A stretch of 64,000 nucleotides of DNA from Glycomyces artemisiae (GCF_003002955.1 NZ_PVTJ01000008.1:186001-250000); one strand, 5' to 3'. Shown: positions 1 to 9,839, counted from the stretch's first letter. Notes: generated by a model from the letters alone, not told the origin. Program-made: numbers and translations.

Positions 1-1149
1 CTCGCGCAGCCCGTGGGCCTCCTTGGCGTACACCACGATCGAGCGGCCCTCGGGGGTCTCGTCGGCGAGGCTGGAGAGCTGCGCGGCGTCGGCGAGGCGG
101 TTGCCCGCCACGCCCGGCACCGGCAGGAACCGGGAGGCGCGGCGGTTGCCGTACGTGATCGTGCCGGTCTTGTCCAGCAGCAGCGTGTCCACGTCGCCCG
201 CGGCCTCGACGGCCCGCCCGGACATGGCGAGGACGTTGCGCTGCACGAGCCGGTCCATGCCCGCGATGCCGATCGCGGACAGCAGCGCCCCGATCGTGGT
301 GGGGATGAGGCACACCAGGAGCGACACGAGGACGATCCCGGTGACGCCGTTCCCGTCGATGACGGCCGAGTCCGGGGCCGCCGCCATGAAGTCCTTGGAG
401 TAGATCGCGACCGGCTGCATCGTGACCACGGCCAGCAGGAAGATGATCGTCATCGCCGACAGCAGGATGTTCAGGGCGATCTCGTTGGGCGTCTTGCGCC
501 GCTCCGAGCCCTCCACGAGCGCGATCATGCGGTCCAGGAACGACTTCCCGGGCTCGGCGGTGATCTTGACGACGATCCAGTCCGAGAGGACCTTCGTGCC
601 GCCCATGACCGCGCACCGGTCGCCGCCGGACTCGCGGATCACGGGCGCGGACTCGCCGGTGATCGCCGACTCGTCCACGCTGGCGATGCCGGTGACGACG
701 TCGCCGTCCCCGGGGATCGTCTGGCCCGCCTCGACCAGCACGTAGTCGCCGCGCACCAGTTCCGGCGCGGGCACCTCCACGGTCGCCACCTTCGGGGAGT
801 CGATCGCGGGGTCCTGCTTCGCGAGCTTCCGTGCGACCGTGTCGGTCTTGGCCTTGCGCAGGCTGTCGGCCTGCGCCTTGCCGCGGCCCTCGGCGATCGC
901 CTCGGCCGCGTTCGCGAACAGCACCGTCAGCCACAGCCACACGGTGATGGTCCACGCGAACACGCCCGGGTCGGCGATCGCGAGCACCGTGGTGAACACG
1001 GCTCCGATCTCGACGATGAACATGACCGGGTTGCGCCACATCAGGCGCGGGTCCAGTTTGCGCAGTGCCGACGGCGCGGACTTCACCCACTGCCCGGGGT
1101 CGAGCAGACCGCCCCGGACCTTCGGCGCCACAGTGGTCATTGCAGACAT
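1..1149 (-). CDS. kdpB: Potassium-transporting ATPase ATP-binding subunit KdpB (N-terminal 383 codons; rest off the left edge)
   Basis: P-type ATPase subunit that energises high-affinity K+ uptake by the KdpFABC membrane complex. The visible part has the N-terminal membrane segments, the actuator motif ITGESAPV, the intramembrane stretch [15 protein letters not shown] and the phosphorylation motif [11 protein letters not shown] (phosphorylated Asp about residue 326). The gene is cut by the left window edge just past the start of the phosphorylation/nucleotide domain. ATG at 1149 sits 9 nt after AGGAG; an in-frame ATG at 1158 lies too close to that site. It starts 12 bases after the kdpA stop, so the genes are translationally close. 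kdpC and any kdpDE must lie off the left edge. Identity is certain from motifs and order. Confidence 0.97.
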   Translation of the reverse strand, partial: MSAMTTVAPKVRGGLLDPGQWVKSAPSALRKLDPRLMWRNPVMFIVEIGAVFTTVLAIADPGVFAWTITVWLWLTVLFANAAEAIAEGRGKAQADSLRKAKTDTVARKLAKQDPAIDSPKVATVEVPAPELVRGDYVLVEAGQTIPGDGDVVTGIASVDESAITGESAPVIRESGGDRCAVMGGTKVLSDWIVVKITAEPGKSFLDRMIALVEGSERRKTPNEIALNILLSAMTIIFLLAVVTMQPVAIYSKDFMAAAPDSAVIDGNGVTGIVLVSLLVCLIPTTIGALLSAIGIAGMDRLVQRNVLAMSGRAVEAAGDVDTLLLDKTGTITYGNRRASRFLPVPGVAGNRLADAAQLSSLADETPEGRSIVVYAKEAHGLRE

Positions 1150-1161
1150 TGCGGGCATCTC

Positions 1162-2823
1162 CTATTGCAGCCCTTCGGCCAGCGGGCCGAGGGCGAGGAC
1201 GGGAAGGAAGGTCAGCGCGACGAGCACCAGCGTCACGCCCACGACCATGCCGACGAACAGCGGCTTGTGCGTGGGCAGCGTGCCCGCCGTCGCCGGGACC
1301 GGCCGCTGCCGCGCGAACGACCCGGCCAGCGCCAGCACCAGAATGATCGGCACGAACCGGCCGAACAGCATGCACAGGCCCAGCGCCGTGTTGAACCACG
1401 GCGTGTTCGCGCCGAAGCCCGCGAACGCCGACCCGTTGTTGTTCGACGCCGACGTGAACGCGTACAGCATCTCCGAGAGCCCGTGCGGCCCCGCCTCCTG
1501 CATCGAGTCCAGGTTCGACGGCACCGCGAACGACAGCGCGAGCCCCGCCAGCAGCAGCGTCGGCGTCACCAGGAAGTACAGGCTCGCGAGCTTGATCTCC
1601 CGCGCCCCGATCTTCTTGCCGAGGTACTCCGGGGTCCGGCCCACCATCAGCCCGGCCACGAACACGGTGATGACCGCGAGCACGAGCATCCCGTACAGGC
1701 CCGAGCCGACCCCGCCGGGCGCGATCTCGCCGAGCATCATGTTCAGGATCAGCGTCCCGCCGCCCAGCGACGTGAACGAGTCGTGGAACGAGTTCACCGA
1801 CCCCGTCGACGTCAGCGTCGTCGCCGCCGCGAACAGGCTCGAATCGCCGACGCCGAACCGGACCTCCTTGCCCTCCATGGCGGCCGCGACCGCCTGCGGC
1901 ACGGTGCCGTTCGCCATGGCCTCGAACCCGAACACGGCGGTGACCGACGCCAGGGCGAGCACGCCCATGACCGCGACGATCGCGTACCCCTGCCGGTCGT
2001 CGCCGACGATCCGCCCGAACACGCGCGGCATCGACACCGGGATCGCCAGCAGCAGGTAGATCTCGATGAAGTTCGTCCACGACGTGGGGTTCTCGAACGG
2101 GTGCGCCGAGTTCGCGTTGTAGAACCCGCCGCCGTTCGTCCCCAGGTCCTTGATGGCCTCCTGGCTCGCGACCGCGCCGCCGGTGATCGACTGCGTGTCG
2201 CCCGCGGCCGTGGCCGCCTGCGTCACGTCGGTGAAGTTCTGCACCACGCCGCCGACGACGAGCGCGACGGCGCCGAGCGTGGCGATCGGCAGCAGCACCC
2301 ACAGCGTGATCCGGGTCAGGTCCACCCAGAAGTTCCCGAGCTTGTCGGTGGCCTTGCGCGCGAACCCGCGCACCAGCGCCGCCGCCACCGCGATGCCCAC
2401 GGCCGCGGACACGAAGTTCTGCACCGCGAGCCCGCCGGCCTGCACGAGGTGGCCCATGGCGGACTCGCCCGAGTACGCCTGCCAGTTCGTGTTCGTCACG
2501 AAGCTGACGGCGGTGTTCCACGAGACGTACGGGTCCACGCCCGGGAAGCCCAGGCTCAGCGGCAGGTACTCCTGGAGCCGCAGGAACCCGTACAGGAAGA
2601 AGATGCTCACGGCCGAGAACGCGAGCACGCTCTTGGCGTACCCGGCCCAGTTCTGCTCCGTGCCCGGCCGCGCCCCGACGACCCGGTAGATCCCGCGCTC
2701 CACTGTGAAATGGCGCTCGCGCGTGACGACCCGGTAGATGTAGTCGCCCAGCGGCCGGTAGGTCGCGGCGAGCGCGACGAGCATCGCCGCGATGAAGACG
2801 ACCCCGGTGGTCGTGGCGCTCAT
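1162..2823 (-). CDS. kdpA: Potassium-transporting ATPase potassium-binding subunit KdpA
   Basis: Channel-like subunit of the KdpFABC pump that binds and translocates K+. It has 553 residues, close to the usual length, with about ten hydrophobic segments. Family-typical selectivity-loop stretches include [18 protein letters not shown] near residue 230 and [11 protein letters not shown] near residue 460. The ATG overlaps the kdpF stop by one base (TGATG), showing tight translational coupling. The operon order small peptide-kdpF-kdpA-kdpB is the standard actinobacterial one. No frameshift is seen. Confidence 0.97.
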   Translation of the reverse strand: MSATTTGVVFIAAMLVALAATYRPLGDYIYRVVTRERHFTVERGIYRVVGARPGTEQNWAGYAKSVLAFSAVSIFFLYGFLRLQEYLPLSLGFPGVDPYVSWNTAVSFVTNTNWQAYSGESAMGHLVQAGGLAVQNFVSAAVGIAVAAALVRGFARKATDKLGNFWVDLTRITLWVLLPIATLGAVALVVGGVVQNFTDVTQAATAAGDTQSITGGAVASQEAIKDLGTNGGGFYNANSAHPFENPTSWTNFIEIYLLLAIPVSMPRVFGRIVGDDRQGYAIVAVMGVLALASVTAVFGFEAMANGTVPQAVAAAMEGKEVRFGVGDSSLFAAATTLTSTGSVNSFHDSFTSLGGGTLILNMMLGEIAPGGVGSGLYGMLVLAVITVFVAGLMVGRTPEYLGKKIGAREIKLASLYFLVTPTLLLAGLALSFAVPSNLDSMQEAGPHGLSEMLYAFTSASNNNGSAFAGFGANTPWFNTALGLCMLFGRFVPIILVLALAGSFARQRPVPATAGTLPTHKPLFVGMVVGVTLVLVALTFLPVLALGPLAEGLQ

Positions 2824-2912
2824 CAGAACCGCTCCGGTTTCAGCAGCGCGACCACCAGGAAGACACCCAGCAGCACGGCGAGGACGAGGCCGATGGCGTT
2901 GACGGCGCTCAC
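2823..2912 (-). CDS. kdpF: KdpF, 29-residue accessory membrane subunit
   Basis: A 29-codon GTG-start ORF encoding a single transmembrane helix: [20 protein letters not shown] followed by VALLKPERF. KdpF is a short lipid-like subunit that stabilises the KdpABC complex. Position directly upstream of kdpA, one-base TGATG overlap with it, and the hydrophobic composition with a positively charged C-terminal end fit KdpF. Its GTG start overlaps the stop of the preceding 27-codon ORF (GTGA). It is shorter than a typical gene-calling cutoff and easily missed. Confidence 0.9.
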   Translation of the reverse strand: MSAVNAIGLVLAVLLGVFLVVALLKPERF

Positions 2913-2992
2913 AGCTTCTCCACCGCCTTCACCAGGAGGCCGAGGGCGATGAAGCACACCGCAGTCAGCGCCAGAAAGGCAAGATCGGGCAT
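2909..2992 (-). CDS. 27-residue membrane peptide upstream of kdpF
   Basis: ATG at 2992 is preceded by AGAAGGAT, a good ribosome binding site, and the ORF ends in a GTGA overlap with kdpF. The peptide is [20 protein letters not shown] followed by VKAVEKL: one hydrophobic helix with a basic/acidic C-terminal tail. Similar very short ORFs precede kdpF in other actinomycetes, as I recall, but no function is established to my knowledge. Coupling into the kdp operon suggests a pump accessory subunit or a leader peptide that tunes kdpF translation. Coding potential rests on the start signal, the hydrophobic pattern and the precise overlap. Confidence 0.75.
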   Translation of the reverse strand: MPDLAFLALTAVCFIALGLLVKAVEKL

Positions 2993-3330
2993 GGGATCCT
3001 TCTTCTCAGGAGGGGGCGCGGCCGGTGCCGCGCCGCCGGAGCGGGGGAACGCGCACCCGGCGGATCCGAGTCAACGCCCGGCCGCACCGTTTGCACAGAG
3101 GACCTGACGCCTTCGCTATGCCGCCGCCCCGCTTCTTGACGAGTCGCTGACAGCCCCGGCGCAGACCCCCCATTCGGATCCCATCACGCCAAACGCCCCC
3201 AATCCGGAAAACGGGGCCGTAGAGTCGCCTGCATCGGCGCCTGCCGCGGCCGACCGACCCGGTTTCCTGCCATGCGACCGGGCCGGACGGCCGCGGCGAA
3301 CCGCGCGCCCCGCGTCCCGAGGGAGTCCAC
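2993..3330. other. Intergenic region between divergent kdp operon and peptidase gene
   Basis: The only gene-free stretch over 300 bases. It must hold the kdp promoter (minus strand) and the promoter of the hydrolase at 3331 (plus strand). A perfect 7-bp hairpin (3017-3034, GCGCGGC/GCCGCGC) lies in the presumed kdp leader just upstream of the first ribosome binding site. A minus-strand TTGACT lies at 3069-3074 without a convincing -10 at the right distance. A plus-strand TAGAGT at 3220-3225 could be a -10 for the hydrolase. I could not match the region to a known riboswitch. Confidence 0.5.
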
Positions 3331-4908
3331 ATGAGGCGCACCGCCGTGCCCGCCGCCCTTGCCGTCCTCGCGTGCGCCGCGCTGGCGGCCTGCGGCGCCG
3401 ACTACGCGGGGAACGGCTCGTCGAAGGCGCGGGCGGGCGTCGCGGACGTCCAGGAGCGCGTCACGGGCGTCGACTGGGGCGAGTGCGACCTCCAGGCGAT
3501 GTTCCAAGGCGAGGAACTGGACGCGGCGGCGGCGGCGTGGGCCGAGGCCCTCGAATGCGGTTCGATCCGCGTTCCGGTCGACTACGAGGACCCCGGCGGG
3601 CTCCAGGTGCGCCTGGCGATGGTCCGCCACCCGGCGACCAGCGCCGACCGCACCGGCTCCCTCCTGGTGAACCCGGGCGGCCCCGGCGGCTCGGGCATCG
3701 AGCTGGCGCAGCACCCGTTCCTGCCCGACGCGGTCACCGCGGCCTTCGACGTCGTCGGCTTCGACCCGCGCGGCGTCGGCCAGAGCGCCGACCTGACGTG
3801 CGGCTCCGAGGACGCGTTCGACGCGGCCGTCACCGACGTGTACACCGCCGACCCGGCCGCGATCACCGACGCCCAGACCGAGGCCCTCAAGACCGGCGCC
3901 CAGGACTTCTCCGGCGAGTGCGCCCAGGAGGAGGACCCGCTGTTCCTCGACAACATCGGGACCATGAACGTCGCCCGCGACCTGGAGGTCATGCGCGCCG
4001 CGCTCGGCGACGACCAGTTGACGTACCTCGGCTACTCCTACGGCACCTACATCGGGCAGATGTACCTGTACCTCTATCCGCACAAGGTCCGCGCGATGGT
4101 CCTCGACGGTGTCATGCGCACCTCCGGGTCGGTGCTCGACGTGGCCGAGGGCCAGGCCACCGGGTTCCAGACCGCGTGGCGCGACTTCGCCGCGTACTGC
4201 CTCACCGTCGACGGCTGCCCGCTCACCTCGGCCGACACCGCCGACGCCGAGCTGACCGCGATCCTCACGCGGGCGCAGGAGCGCGTCGGCGGCGAGATCA
4301 CCGTCGCCGACATGCTCGACATGGTCGCCCAGAGCCTCTACTCCGAAGCCAAATGGCCCGCACTCGAAACGGTCCTCGCCGGGGCCGCCTCGGGGACCCT
4401 GGAGCAGTTCGTGCAGGACCTCCAGGACCTCGCCGGAGGCGCCGGCGGCGCGGCCCGCATCCCCCCGATCCCGCTGCCGCAGCGGGACTCCGACGCCGAC
4501 TTCTACGGCGTCCAGTGCGCCGACCGCGACAACCCCGGCCACTTCGGCGCCTACCGCAGCTCCGCCGAGGCCGCCTACGGGAACTCCGCGCTGTTCGGCG
4601 CCGGGATCTCCTGGAGCTACCTGCCGTGCGCGACCTGGCCCGCCGACGAGCCGAACCCGTCGAAGGTCGACGGCCGCGGCGCCGCGACCACCGTCCTGGT
4701 CGGCAACACCGGCGACCCGGCGACCCCGTACGCGTGGGCCGAGTCCCTCGCCGAGGACCTCGACGACGCCGTCCTGGTCACCTACGAGGGCTCCGGGCAC
4801 ACCGCGTACGCCCTCGGCCACGAGTGCGTCGACGCGCCGATCACGGCCTACCTCACCGGCCTCACCGTCCCCCAGCAGGACCTGCGCTGCCCGCAGGAAC
4901 TCGGCTGA
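3331..4908 (+). CDS. Secreted alpha/beta-hydrolase lipoprotein, tripeptidyl aminopeptidase (TAP/SlpD) family
   Basis: 525 residues. The N-terminus is a lipoprotein signal peptide with lipobox LAAC near residue 20, so the product is probably anchored outside the cell membrane. The oxyanion/HGGPG-type motif NPGGPGGSG is near residue 112. The catalytic triad is readable: Ser236 in GYSYGT, Asp462 in [10 protein letters not shown] and His490 in GSGHTAY; the last two lie in the TAP-type C-terminal domain. Members are proline- or tripeptidyl-aminopeptidase-like exoenzymes of actinomycetes; substrate cannot be read here. ATG follows GAGGGAG at good spacing. It stands alone, divergent from kdp. Confidence 0.9.
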   Translation: MRRTAVPAALAVLACAALAACGADYAGNGSSKARAGVADVQERVTGVDWGECDLQAMFQGEELDAAAAAWAEALECGSIRVPVDYEDPGGLQVRLAMVRHPATSADRTGSLLVNPGGPGGSGIELAQHPFLPDAVTAAFDVVGFDPRGVGQSADLTCGSEDAFDAAVTDVYTADPAAITDAQTEALKTGAQDFSGECAQEEDPLFLDNIGTMNVARDLEVMRAALGDDQLTYLGYSYGTYIGQMYLYLYPHKVRAMVLDGVMRTSGSVLDVAEGQATGFQTAWRDFAAYCLTVDGCPLTSADTADAELTAILTRAQERVGGEITVADMLDMVAQSLYSEAKWPALETVLAGAASGTLEQFVQDLQDLAGGAGGAARIPPIPLPQRDSDADFYGVQCADRDNPGHFGAYRSSAEAAYGNSALFGAGISWSYLPCATWPADEPNPSKVDGRGAATTVLVGNTGDPATPYAWAESLAEDLDDAVLVTYEGSGHTAYALGHECVDAPITAYLTGLTVPQQDLRCPQELG

Positions 4909-4933
4909 ACCCCGATCGCCACTGCACTGTGGA

Positions 4934-4948
4934 GCGGCCTTCGGCCGC
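4934..4948 (+). terminator. Short GC hairpin after the peptidase gene
   Basis: GCGGCC-TTC-GGCCGC, a 6-bp perfect stem 26 bases past the stop codon. It has no T-run, so it is at best a weak terminator. Confidence 0.35.
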
Positions 4949-5113
4949 GTCTCACTCCCGGTTGTACACCGGTCGGTCACCCTGGCGCGTCTGGCAAGAT
5001 GTCCCAGGCGCTCCGCGAGCCGCACGGCGGCGGGAGCGACGCCAGACCGTCGATGTGACGAAAGAAGCGCGAATGCACACTCTCCCCAGCACTGCTCGGA
5101 CGGAGGCACCCGC

Positions 5114-5956
5114 ATGGTCGACATGACCTGGTTCGAGGCGATCGTGCTCGGCATCGTCCAGGGCCTGACCGAGATGCTGCCGGTGTCCTCCTCGGCCCAC
5201 CTGCGGCTCACTTCGGCCCTGTTCTTCGAGGAGGACGCGGGGGCGTCGTTCACGGCGGTCACGCAGCTGGGCACCGAGACGGCGGTCCTCATCTACTTCT
5301 GGAAGGACATCGTCCGCATCCTCGTGGCCTGGTGGAAGGGCCTGTGGAACAAGGACATGCGCGGCGAGACCGACTACCGCCTCGGTTGGTACGTCATCAT
5401 CGGGACGCTCCCGATCGTGTTCTTCGGCCTCATCTTCAAGGACGCGATCCGCGACGGCGCCCGCAACCTGTGGCTCGTGGCCTTCAGCCTCATCTTCTTC
5501 GGCCTGCTCCTCGCGCTCGCCGAGCTCGTCGGCCGCAAGACCCGCACTTGGGACGACTTCCGCATGAAGGACGGCCTCATCCTCGGCTTCGCCCAGGCCG
5601 GCGCCCTCATCCCCGGCGTCTCCCGCTCCGGCGGCACCATCACCGCAGGGCTCTTCATCGGCCTCGACCGGGCCGTCGCCGCCAGGTACTCGTTCCTGCT
5701 GGCGATCCCGGCCGTCTTCGGCGCGGGCATCCTCAGTCTCGGCGACGTCTTCGAGCCCGCCACGGAAGGCTCGGTGCCTTCAGGGGCCCAGATGCTCGTC
5801 GCCACGGTCATCGCGTTCATCGTCGGCCTCGGCGCCGTCCACTGGATGCTCAAGTGGGTCGCCAAGCACTCCGTCTTCATCTTCGTCTGGTACCGCTGCC
5901 TCCTCGGCGTCGCCGTGGTCATCATGCTGGAGACGGGCTTCCTCCAGGCCACCTGA
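5114..5956 (+). CDS. uppP: Undecaprenyl-diphosphate phosphatase (UppP/BacA)
   Basis: Integral membrane enzyme that dephosphorylates undecaprenyl pyrophosphate to recycle the lipid carrier for peptidoglycan and other wall polymers; overexpression gives bacitracin resistance in other bacteria. It has 280 residues with about eight hydrophobic segments. Both family signatures are intact: [14 protein letters not shown] (residues 16-29) and PGVSRSGGT (167-175, Arg171). ATG at 5114 follows GGAGG by 8 bases; an in-frame ATG lies three codons later. It is monocistronic, followed by a strong hairpin. Confidence 0.97.
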   Translation: MVDMTWFEAIVLGIVQGLTEMLPVSSSAHLRLTSALFFEEDAGASFTAVTQLGTETAVLIYFWKDIVRILVAWWKGLWNKDMRGETDYRLGWYVIIGTLPIVFFGLIFKDAIRDGARNLWLVAFSLIFFGLLLALAELVGRKTRTWDDFRMKDGLILGFAQAGALIPGVSRSGGTITAGLFIGLDRAVAARYSFLLAIPAVFGAGILSLGDVFEPATEGSVPSGAQMLVATVIAFIVGLGAVHWMLKWVAKHSVFIFVWYRCLLGVAVVIMLETGFLQAT

Positions 5957-5970
5957 GCCGCAAGCCGCCA

Positions 5971-6000
5971 CAGGGCCGGGTCCGATCGGACCCGGCCCTG
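5971..6000 (+). terminator. Perfect 15-bp palindromic terminator after uppP
   Basis: A gap-free palindrome, CAGGGCCGGGTCCGA and its exact complement, 15 bases after the uppP stop. It lacks a long T-run, as is usual in high-GC actinomycetes. Confidence 0.75.
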
Positions 6001-6015
6001 TCCGCATCCCCGGAC

Positions 6016-6049
6016 TTGACAGTCTGACAACATCGATAAACAATGTCAG
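6016..6049 (+). promoter_or_regulatory. Leaderless TetR-gene promoter with overlapping operator
   Basis: TTGACA (6016-6021), a 17-bp spacer and AACAAT (6039-6044), ending 6 bases before the ATG at 6051, so the transcript is probably leaderless. Inverted arms CTGACA (6024-6029) and TGTCAG (6044-6049) cover the -10 region. That placement suits repression by the TetR protein encoded immediately downstream. Confidence 0.6.
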
Positions 6050-6050
6050 G

Positions 6051-6620
6051 ATGTCAGATCGAGCGGCGGCCGCGAAGGCCGCGATCACCGCGGCCGCGGG
6101 CCCGGTGTTCGCCCGCTACGGGTACCGGCGCACCACGATGGACCTCATCGCGCAGGCCGCGAAGGTCTCCCGGCCCGCGGTCTACCAGCACTTCCCGAAC
6201 AAGGCCGCGGTGTTCGCCGCCGTCGCCGAGCACATGACCGGCCACCTGCACGCCGCCGCCGAAGCGGCCGCCGCCGCGGACGGGACCACCGCCGAGCGCC
6301 TCTACCGGGCCCTCGCCGTCAAGCTCGACTTCGCCGCCGAGGCGATCAGCGCCGATCTGCGCGGCGAGCTCGTCCAGGAGGCCGCGCAGATCGCCCCCGA
6401 GACCGTCGCGGCCGCCGAAGCCCGCTACGCCGCGCTCGTCGCGTCGGTCCTCGCCTCCGACCCCGGCCTGGACCGGCTCCCCGCATCCGACGCGGCCGCC
6501 GTCCTCGTCGACGCCATGCTCGGCATCGCCCGCTCCGCGGCCGGCGCCGAGCAGATGCACGAGCGCCTCCGCCTCCTCGTCGACCTCACCCTCAACGGAC
6601 TCCGGAAGGACCGGCCATGA
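6051..6620 (+). CDS. TetR-family transcriptional regulator
   Basis: 189 residues. The N-terminal TetR helix-turn-helix is clear: FARYGYRRTTMDLIAQAAKV and SRPAVYQHFPNKAAVF, residues about 20-60. The C-terminal ligand domain is alanine-rich and its ligand is unknown. ATG at 6051 is directly downstream of a promoter without a leader. The stop overlaps the ATG of the next gene by four bases (ATGA), so regulator and membrane protein form an operon. An operator-like inverted repeat over the promoter suggests autoregulation. Confidence 0.9.
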   Translation: MSDRAAAAKAAITAAAGPVFARYGYRRTTMDLIAQAAKVSRPAVYQHFPNKAAVFAAVAEHMTGHLHAAAEAAAAADGTTAERLYRALAVKLDFAAEAISADLRGELVQEAAQIAPETVAAAEARYAALVASVLASDPGLDRLPASDAAAVLVDAMLGIARSAAGAEQMHERLRLLVDLTLNGLRKDRP

Positions 6621-6889
6621 CCCTCCTCCTCTGCCTCCTCGCAGGCCTGTGCATCGGCAACGGCCTGCCGCACTTCATCAAAGGCATCACCAAGGAGGAC
6701 TACCCGTCGATGCTCGGGAACGGGCCCGTTCCCAACCTCATCGCCGGATGGTCCTCCCTGACGATCGCGGCGTTCCTGCTCCTCGCCGCCGACCTCGGCG
6801 CGGCGCCCGCCGTCTCGACCGCCGTGATCAGCCTCGGCGTCCTCGCGATGGGACTGTTCCACGCCAAGGTCGGCGCCTTCGGCCGCTAA
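6617..6889 (+). CDS. Small membrane protein co-transcribed with TetR regulator
   Basis: 90 residues with three hydrophobic stretches: [15 protein letters not shown] near the N-terminus, [15 protein letters not shown] in the middle and [14 protein letters not shown] near the end. The central [18 protein letters not shown] and [12 protein letters not shown] motifs look conserved for a family of short membrane proteins that I cannot name. It starts inside the tetR stop (ATGA), so it is the likely main target of that regulator. The 3' end overlaps the convergent EamA gene by four bases. Function unknown. Confidence 0.8.
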   Translation: MTLLLCLLAGLCIGNGLPHFIKGITKEDYPSMLGNGPVPNLIAGWSSLTIAAFLLLAADLGAAPAVSTAVISLGVLAMGLFHAKVGAFGR

Positions 6890-7809
6890 CCCCGCCGCGA
6901 CTCCGCCACCGCCAAGGCCGTGATGGACCCCAGCAGGACCACCGACCCGGCGACCGCGGCCGCCGTGAGCGGCTCGCCGAGGACCGCGACCGCCAGCACC
7001 GCGGCCGTGCACGGCTCGATGAGCATCATCACCGAGGCCGTCGCCGCCCGGACCCGGGCCGCGCCCGCGAAGTACAGCGGGTACGCCACGGCCGTGGTGA
7101 ACACCGCCAGGTACGCCATGAGCGCGACCGCCCGCCACACCTCGCCGCCCTGGGGGAGGAGCCCCTCGAACCACGCGGGCGCCAGCAGCACGAGCGCGCC
7201 GACCCCGAAGGACCACAACGTGATCGTGAACGCGTCCTCGCCGCGCTGACCGGCGGACCGGCCCAGCAGCGTCACGGCCGCGTACCCCGCCGCCGACACC
7301 GCGGCCAGGACCGCCCCGGCCGGGTCGACCGTCGCGTCCCCGCCCACGAGCACCGCGAGTCCCGCGACGGCCCCGGCCACGGCGAGGGCCCCGCCGCGCC
7401 CGAGCCGCTCGCCCAGCCAGATCCGGGCGCCGAACGCGGTGAGCACCGGCCCCGACCCGAGCGTCAGGAGCGTCGCGACGGCCACGCCGGTGGCCTCCAC
7501 CGACGCGAAGTAGGCGGTCTGGAACACCGCCATGCCGACCCCGGCGCCGACGAGCCGCCCCAGGCGCGGCCGCAGCGGCCGCGCTCCTCGCGGTTGCGAA
7601 GGCCGCCGGAGCGCGCAGAACGCGCCGAGCAGGACCAGGCCGCCGAGGTGGCGCCAGAACGAGACGGCCATCGGCCCGATGTCGGTGGCCGCGTAGACGA
7701 GGTCCGCGGCCGCGCCGGTGGTGCCCCAGGCGAGGCCGGTGACCGCGAGGAAGGCGAGCCCGCGCCGGGCCGAGCCGGACTCAGGGAGCGCAATGAGAAC
7801 AGTGGACAA
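6886..7809 (-). CDS. EamA/DMT-superfamily transporter
   Basis: 307 residues with ten hydrophobic helices in two repeats, the EamA layout of small-molecule exporters (amino acids, metabolites or drugs; substrate not predictable). The N-terminal repeat has the typical [16 protein letters not shown] start, and the second repeat ends with [19 protein letters not shown], the usual EP-containing helix. The start is TTG at 7809, preceded by GGAGG five bases upstream. It is monocistronic and convergent with the TetR operon. Confidence 0.88.
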   Translation of the reverse strand: MSTVLIALPESGSARRGLAFLAVTGLAWGTTGAAADLVYAATDIGPMAVSFWRHLGGLVLLGAFCALRRPSQPRGARPLRPRLGRLVGAGVGMAVFQTAYFASVEATGVAVATLLTLGSGPVLTAFGARIWLGERLGRGGALAVAGAVAGLAVLVGGDATVDPAGAVLAAVSAAGYAAVTLLGRSAGQRGEDAFTITLWSFGVGALVLLAPAWFEGLLPQGGEVWRAVALMAYLAVFTTAVAYPLYFAGAARVRAATASVMMLIEPCTAAVLAVAVLGEPLTAAAVAGSVVLLGSITALAVAESRRG

Positions 7810-7870
7810 AGCGTCCTCCAGAGGAGAGTCGTCAGAACAGGTCTCTCGTCTGCGGGCACGCCATGGAAAC

Positions 7871-7893
7871 GCGACCGGCCTCGGGCCGGTCGC
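7871..7893 (-). terminator. Hairpin terminator of the GntR-MFS operon
   Basis: GCGACCGGCC-TCG-GGCCGGTCGC, a perfect 10-bp stem with a 3-base loop, between the MFS stop (7957) and the start of the EamA gene on the same strand. Confidence 0.7.
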
Positions 7894-7956
7894 GGTGCTT
7901 CAGATGCCCGCCGCTACGCGGTGGGCGGGGAGATGCACGAACGCATGGGCGCCACC

Positions 7957-9192
7957 CTACCCCGGCAGGTACCGCCGGTACGACCGCAGGATCGCCGCCG
8001 CGCACACCACGCCGACGCCCACGACGCCAAGCAGCAGCGACGGCGCCGGAGCCCCGGTCCCGGCCGCGACCGCCGCCAGCAGCGCCGGGGACGCGAACCC
8101 CAGGTACGACACCGCGTAGAACACGCCCGTCAGCCCCGCCAGATCGGCCGGGCCCGCGATCCGCTGCACCTCAAGCAGTCCCGAGACCATCCCGGTCCCC
8201 ATGCCCGCCCCCGCGACCACCGCCGCGGCGACGCCGAGGGGCCACGACTGCCAGTGCGCGGCCGCGGCCACCGCCGCCACGCCCGCCGTGATCATCGCGA
8301 CCCCGGCGAGCACGCCGCGCGCCGAGTCCCGCCGGTCGAGTCGCTTCGCCAAGGGCTGCACCGCGGCCGACGCCGCGAGCGCCACCACCGTCAAGAGCGT
8401 CGCGTACGCGATGCCCCACCCGCGCGTCGCGTCCGCCAGCAGCACCGGCAGGTACCCGTACCCGATCGCCGAGGCCGCGAACACCCACGGCCCCGCCACG
8501 AGCACCACCCGCGTGAACCGCCGGTGCCCCGCCGCGGGAACTCGCAACTGCGCGCGCAGCGGCCCCGGCACGCCGCCCGTGGTCGCCGTCTCCGGCGCCC
8601 TGAGCACCAGCCACGCGAACGGCAGCGTCAGCGCCACATGGATGAGGAACGGCAGCTGCTCGGGCCACGGCCCCCACTGGGCGATGAGCCCGGCGACCGC
8701 CGCGCCCGCGAGCGACCCGAGCGCGAACGACAGCGTCGCCCGCCGCGCCCCGGCCCCGGTGTCCGCCGCGGGATCGTGCGGCCACTGCGACAGCTCCTTC
8801 ATCCACGCCGAGCCGACGCACGTCGCCGTCCCCACCGTGACCCCGGCGAGGAACCGCCCGAAGCAGATCATGAGCGCCCCGGACTCCCCGAACGCGAGCG
8901 CCGTCGACGCCGCGACCGCGGCGAGCACGCCCGCGAACATGACCGGGCGCCTGCCGTACCGGTCGCTCAGCGCCCCCGACAGCAGGAACGCGGGCACCAG
9001 CCCGAGCACGTAGACCCCCAGGAACCCGTTCACCGCGGCCGTCGAGTAGTGCTGGCGCTCCTGGTAGAGCAGCAGCAGGGGACTGAACTGGTTCCCGGCC
9101 CAGCTCGTGAAGAACATGACGGCGAACAGGATCCGCCACGGGCGGGTCTGCGGGGGAGCGAGCGGTTCCGGCGGCGCCGCGAGGACGCTCAC
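7957..9192 (-). CDS. Major facilitator superfamily transporter
   Basis: 411 residues with about twelve hydrophobic segments. The loop 2-3 signature LSGALSDRYGRRPVMF near residue 77 is canonical MFS, and a long cytoplasmic loop lies between the two halves. GTG start overlaps the stop of the upstream GntR gene (GTGA), so regulator and exporter are one operon. By analogy with similar pairs the substrate is likely also the GntR ligand; its identity cannot be read. Confidence 0.9.
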   Translation of the reverse strand: MSVLAAPPEPLAPPQTRPWRILFAVMFFTSWAGNQFSPLLLLYQERQHYSTAAVNGFLGVYVLGLVPAFLLSGALSDRYGRRPVMFAGVLAAVAASTALAFGESGALMICFGRFLAGVTVGTATCVGSAWMKELSQWPHDPAADTGAGARRATLSFALGSLAGAAVAGLIAQWGPWPEQLPFLIHVALTLPFAWLVLRAPETATTGGVPGPLRAQLRVPAAGHRRFTRVVLVAGPWVFAASAIGYGYLPVLLADATRGWGIAYATLLTVVALAASAAVQPLAKRLDRRDSARGVLAGVAMITAGVAAVAAAAHWQSWPLGVAAAVVAGAGMGTGMVSGLLEVQRIAGPADLAGLTGVFYAVSYLGFASPALLAAVAAGTGAPAPSLLLGVVGVGVVCAAAILRSYRRYLPG

Positions 9193-9821
9193 GCCAGGCC
9201 CTGGTGGCGCGAGAGGTGCAGGTCCAGGACCGCCCCGTACCCGGCGGCGTCATGGCGCCCCAGGCACACGGCCATCTCGTGGTGCTCCCGGAACGAGGCG
9301 TCCAGGACCACCTGGCTGCTGGAGAGCACCAGGTGCGCGAGCCGCAGCTGCCGGTCGCGCAGGAGGTCGAAGAAGTGCGCGGCGATCGGGTTGCCGCCCA
9401 AGGCGATGACGGCGGCGTGGAAGTCGCAGTCGGCCTCCACATACGCGCCGAGGTCCCCGGCCGCGAGCGCCGCCTCCTGCCGCCGGAGCGGCACCCCCAG
9501 GGCCGCTTCCACTGCCGCCGCTTCGGGCCTGCGGGCGGCGACGCGCGCGACGGCGCTGCGCTCCAGGACCCCGCGCATCTCCAGGACGTCGGCGGCCTCG
9601 CCCGGCGACACCGGGTTCACGGTGGCGCCCTGCCGCGAGGACAGCGTGATGAGCCGCTCGGCCGACAACCGCAGGAACGCCTCGTGGACCGGCGTCCTGC
9701 TCAGTTCGAGCTCGTCGCAGATCTGCCCCTCGGCCAGCCTGGCGCCCCCGGCGAGGTCGCCGGTGATGATCCGCTGCTTCGTGTACGCGTACGCGCGCTC
9801 GGCCGCCGCCTGTCCCGTCAT
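9189..9821 (-). CDS. GntR-family regulator, FadR/FCD subfamily
   Basis: 210 residues. The N-terminal winged helix has the GntR pattern (GGARLAEGQICDELELSRTP, then VHEAFLRLSAERLI). The C-terminal part has the FCD fold pattern with acidic and His residues (DFHAAVIALGGN, HHEMAVCLGRHDA) that commonly bind a metal and a small carboxylate. ATG at 9821 lies just downstream of two palindromic sites (9840-9861), so autoregulation is likely. It heads an operon with the MFS transporter. Confidence 0.9.
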   Translation of the reverse strand: MTGQAAAERAYAYTKQRIITGDLAGGARLAEGQICDELELSRTPVHEAFLRLSAERLITLSSRQGATVNPVSPGEAADVLEMRGVLERSAVARVAARRPEAAAVEAALGVPLRRQEAALAAGDLGAYVEADCDFHAAVIALGGNPIAAHFFDLLRDRQLRLAHLVLSSSQVVLDASFREHHEMAVCLGRHDAAGYGAVLDLHLSRHQGLA

Positions 9822-9839
9822 GGGTCAGGACGCTACCAC

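Noticed and set aside
13..2952. A 979-codon plus-strand ORF covering the kdp region
   Set aside because: It is antisense to the well-supported kdpB, kdpA and kdpF genes, is Arg/His-rich without any domain pattern, and is an effect of high-GC third positions.
2993..3330. Possible ydaO/c-di-AMP riboswitch in the kdp leader
   Set aside because: kdp operons in some bacteria carry one, but I could not match the conserved core on either strand; only a simple hairpin is visible.
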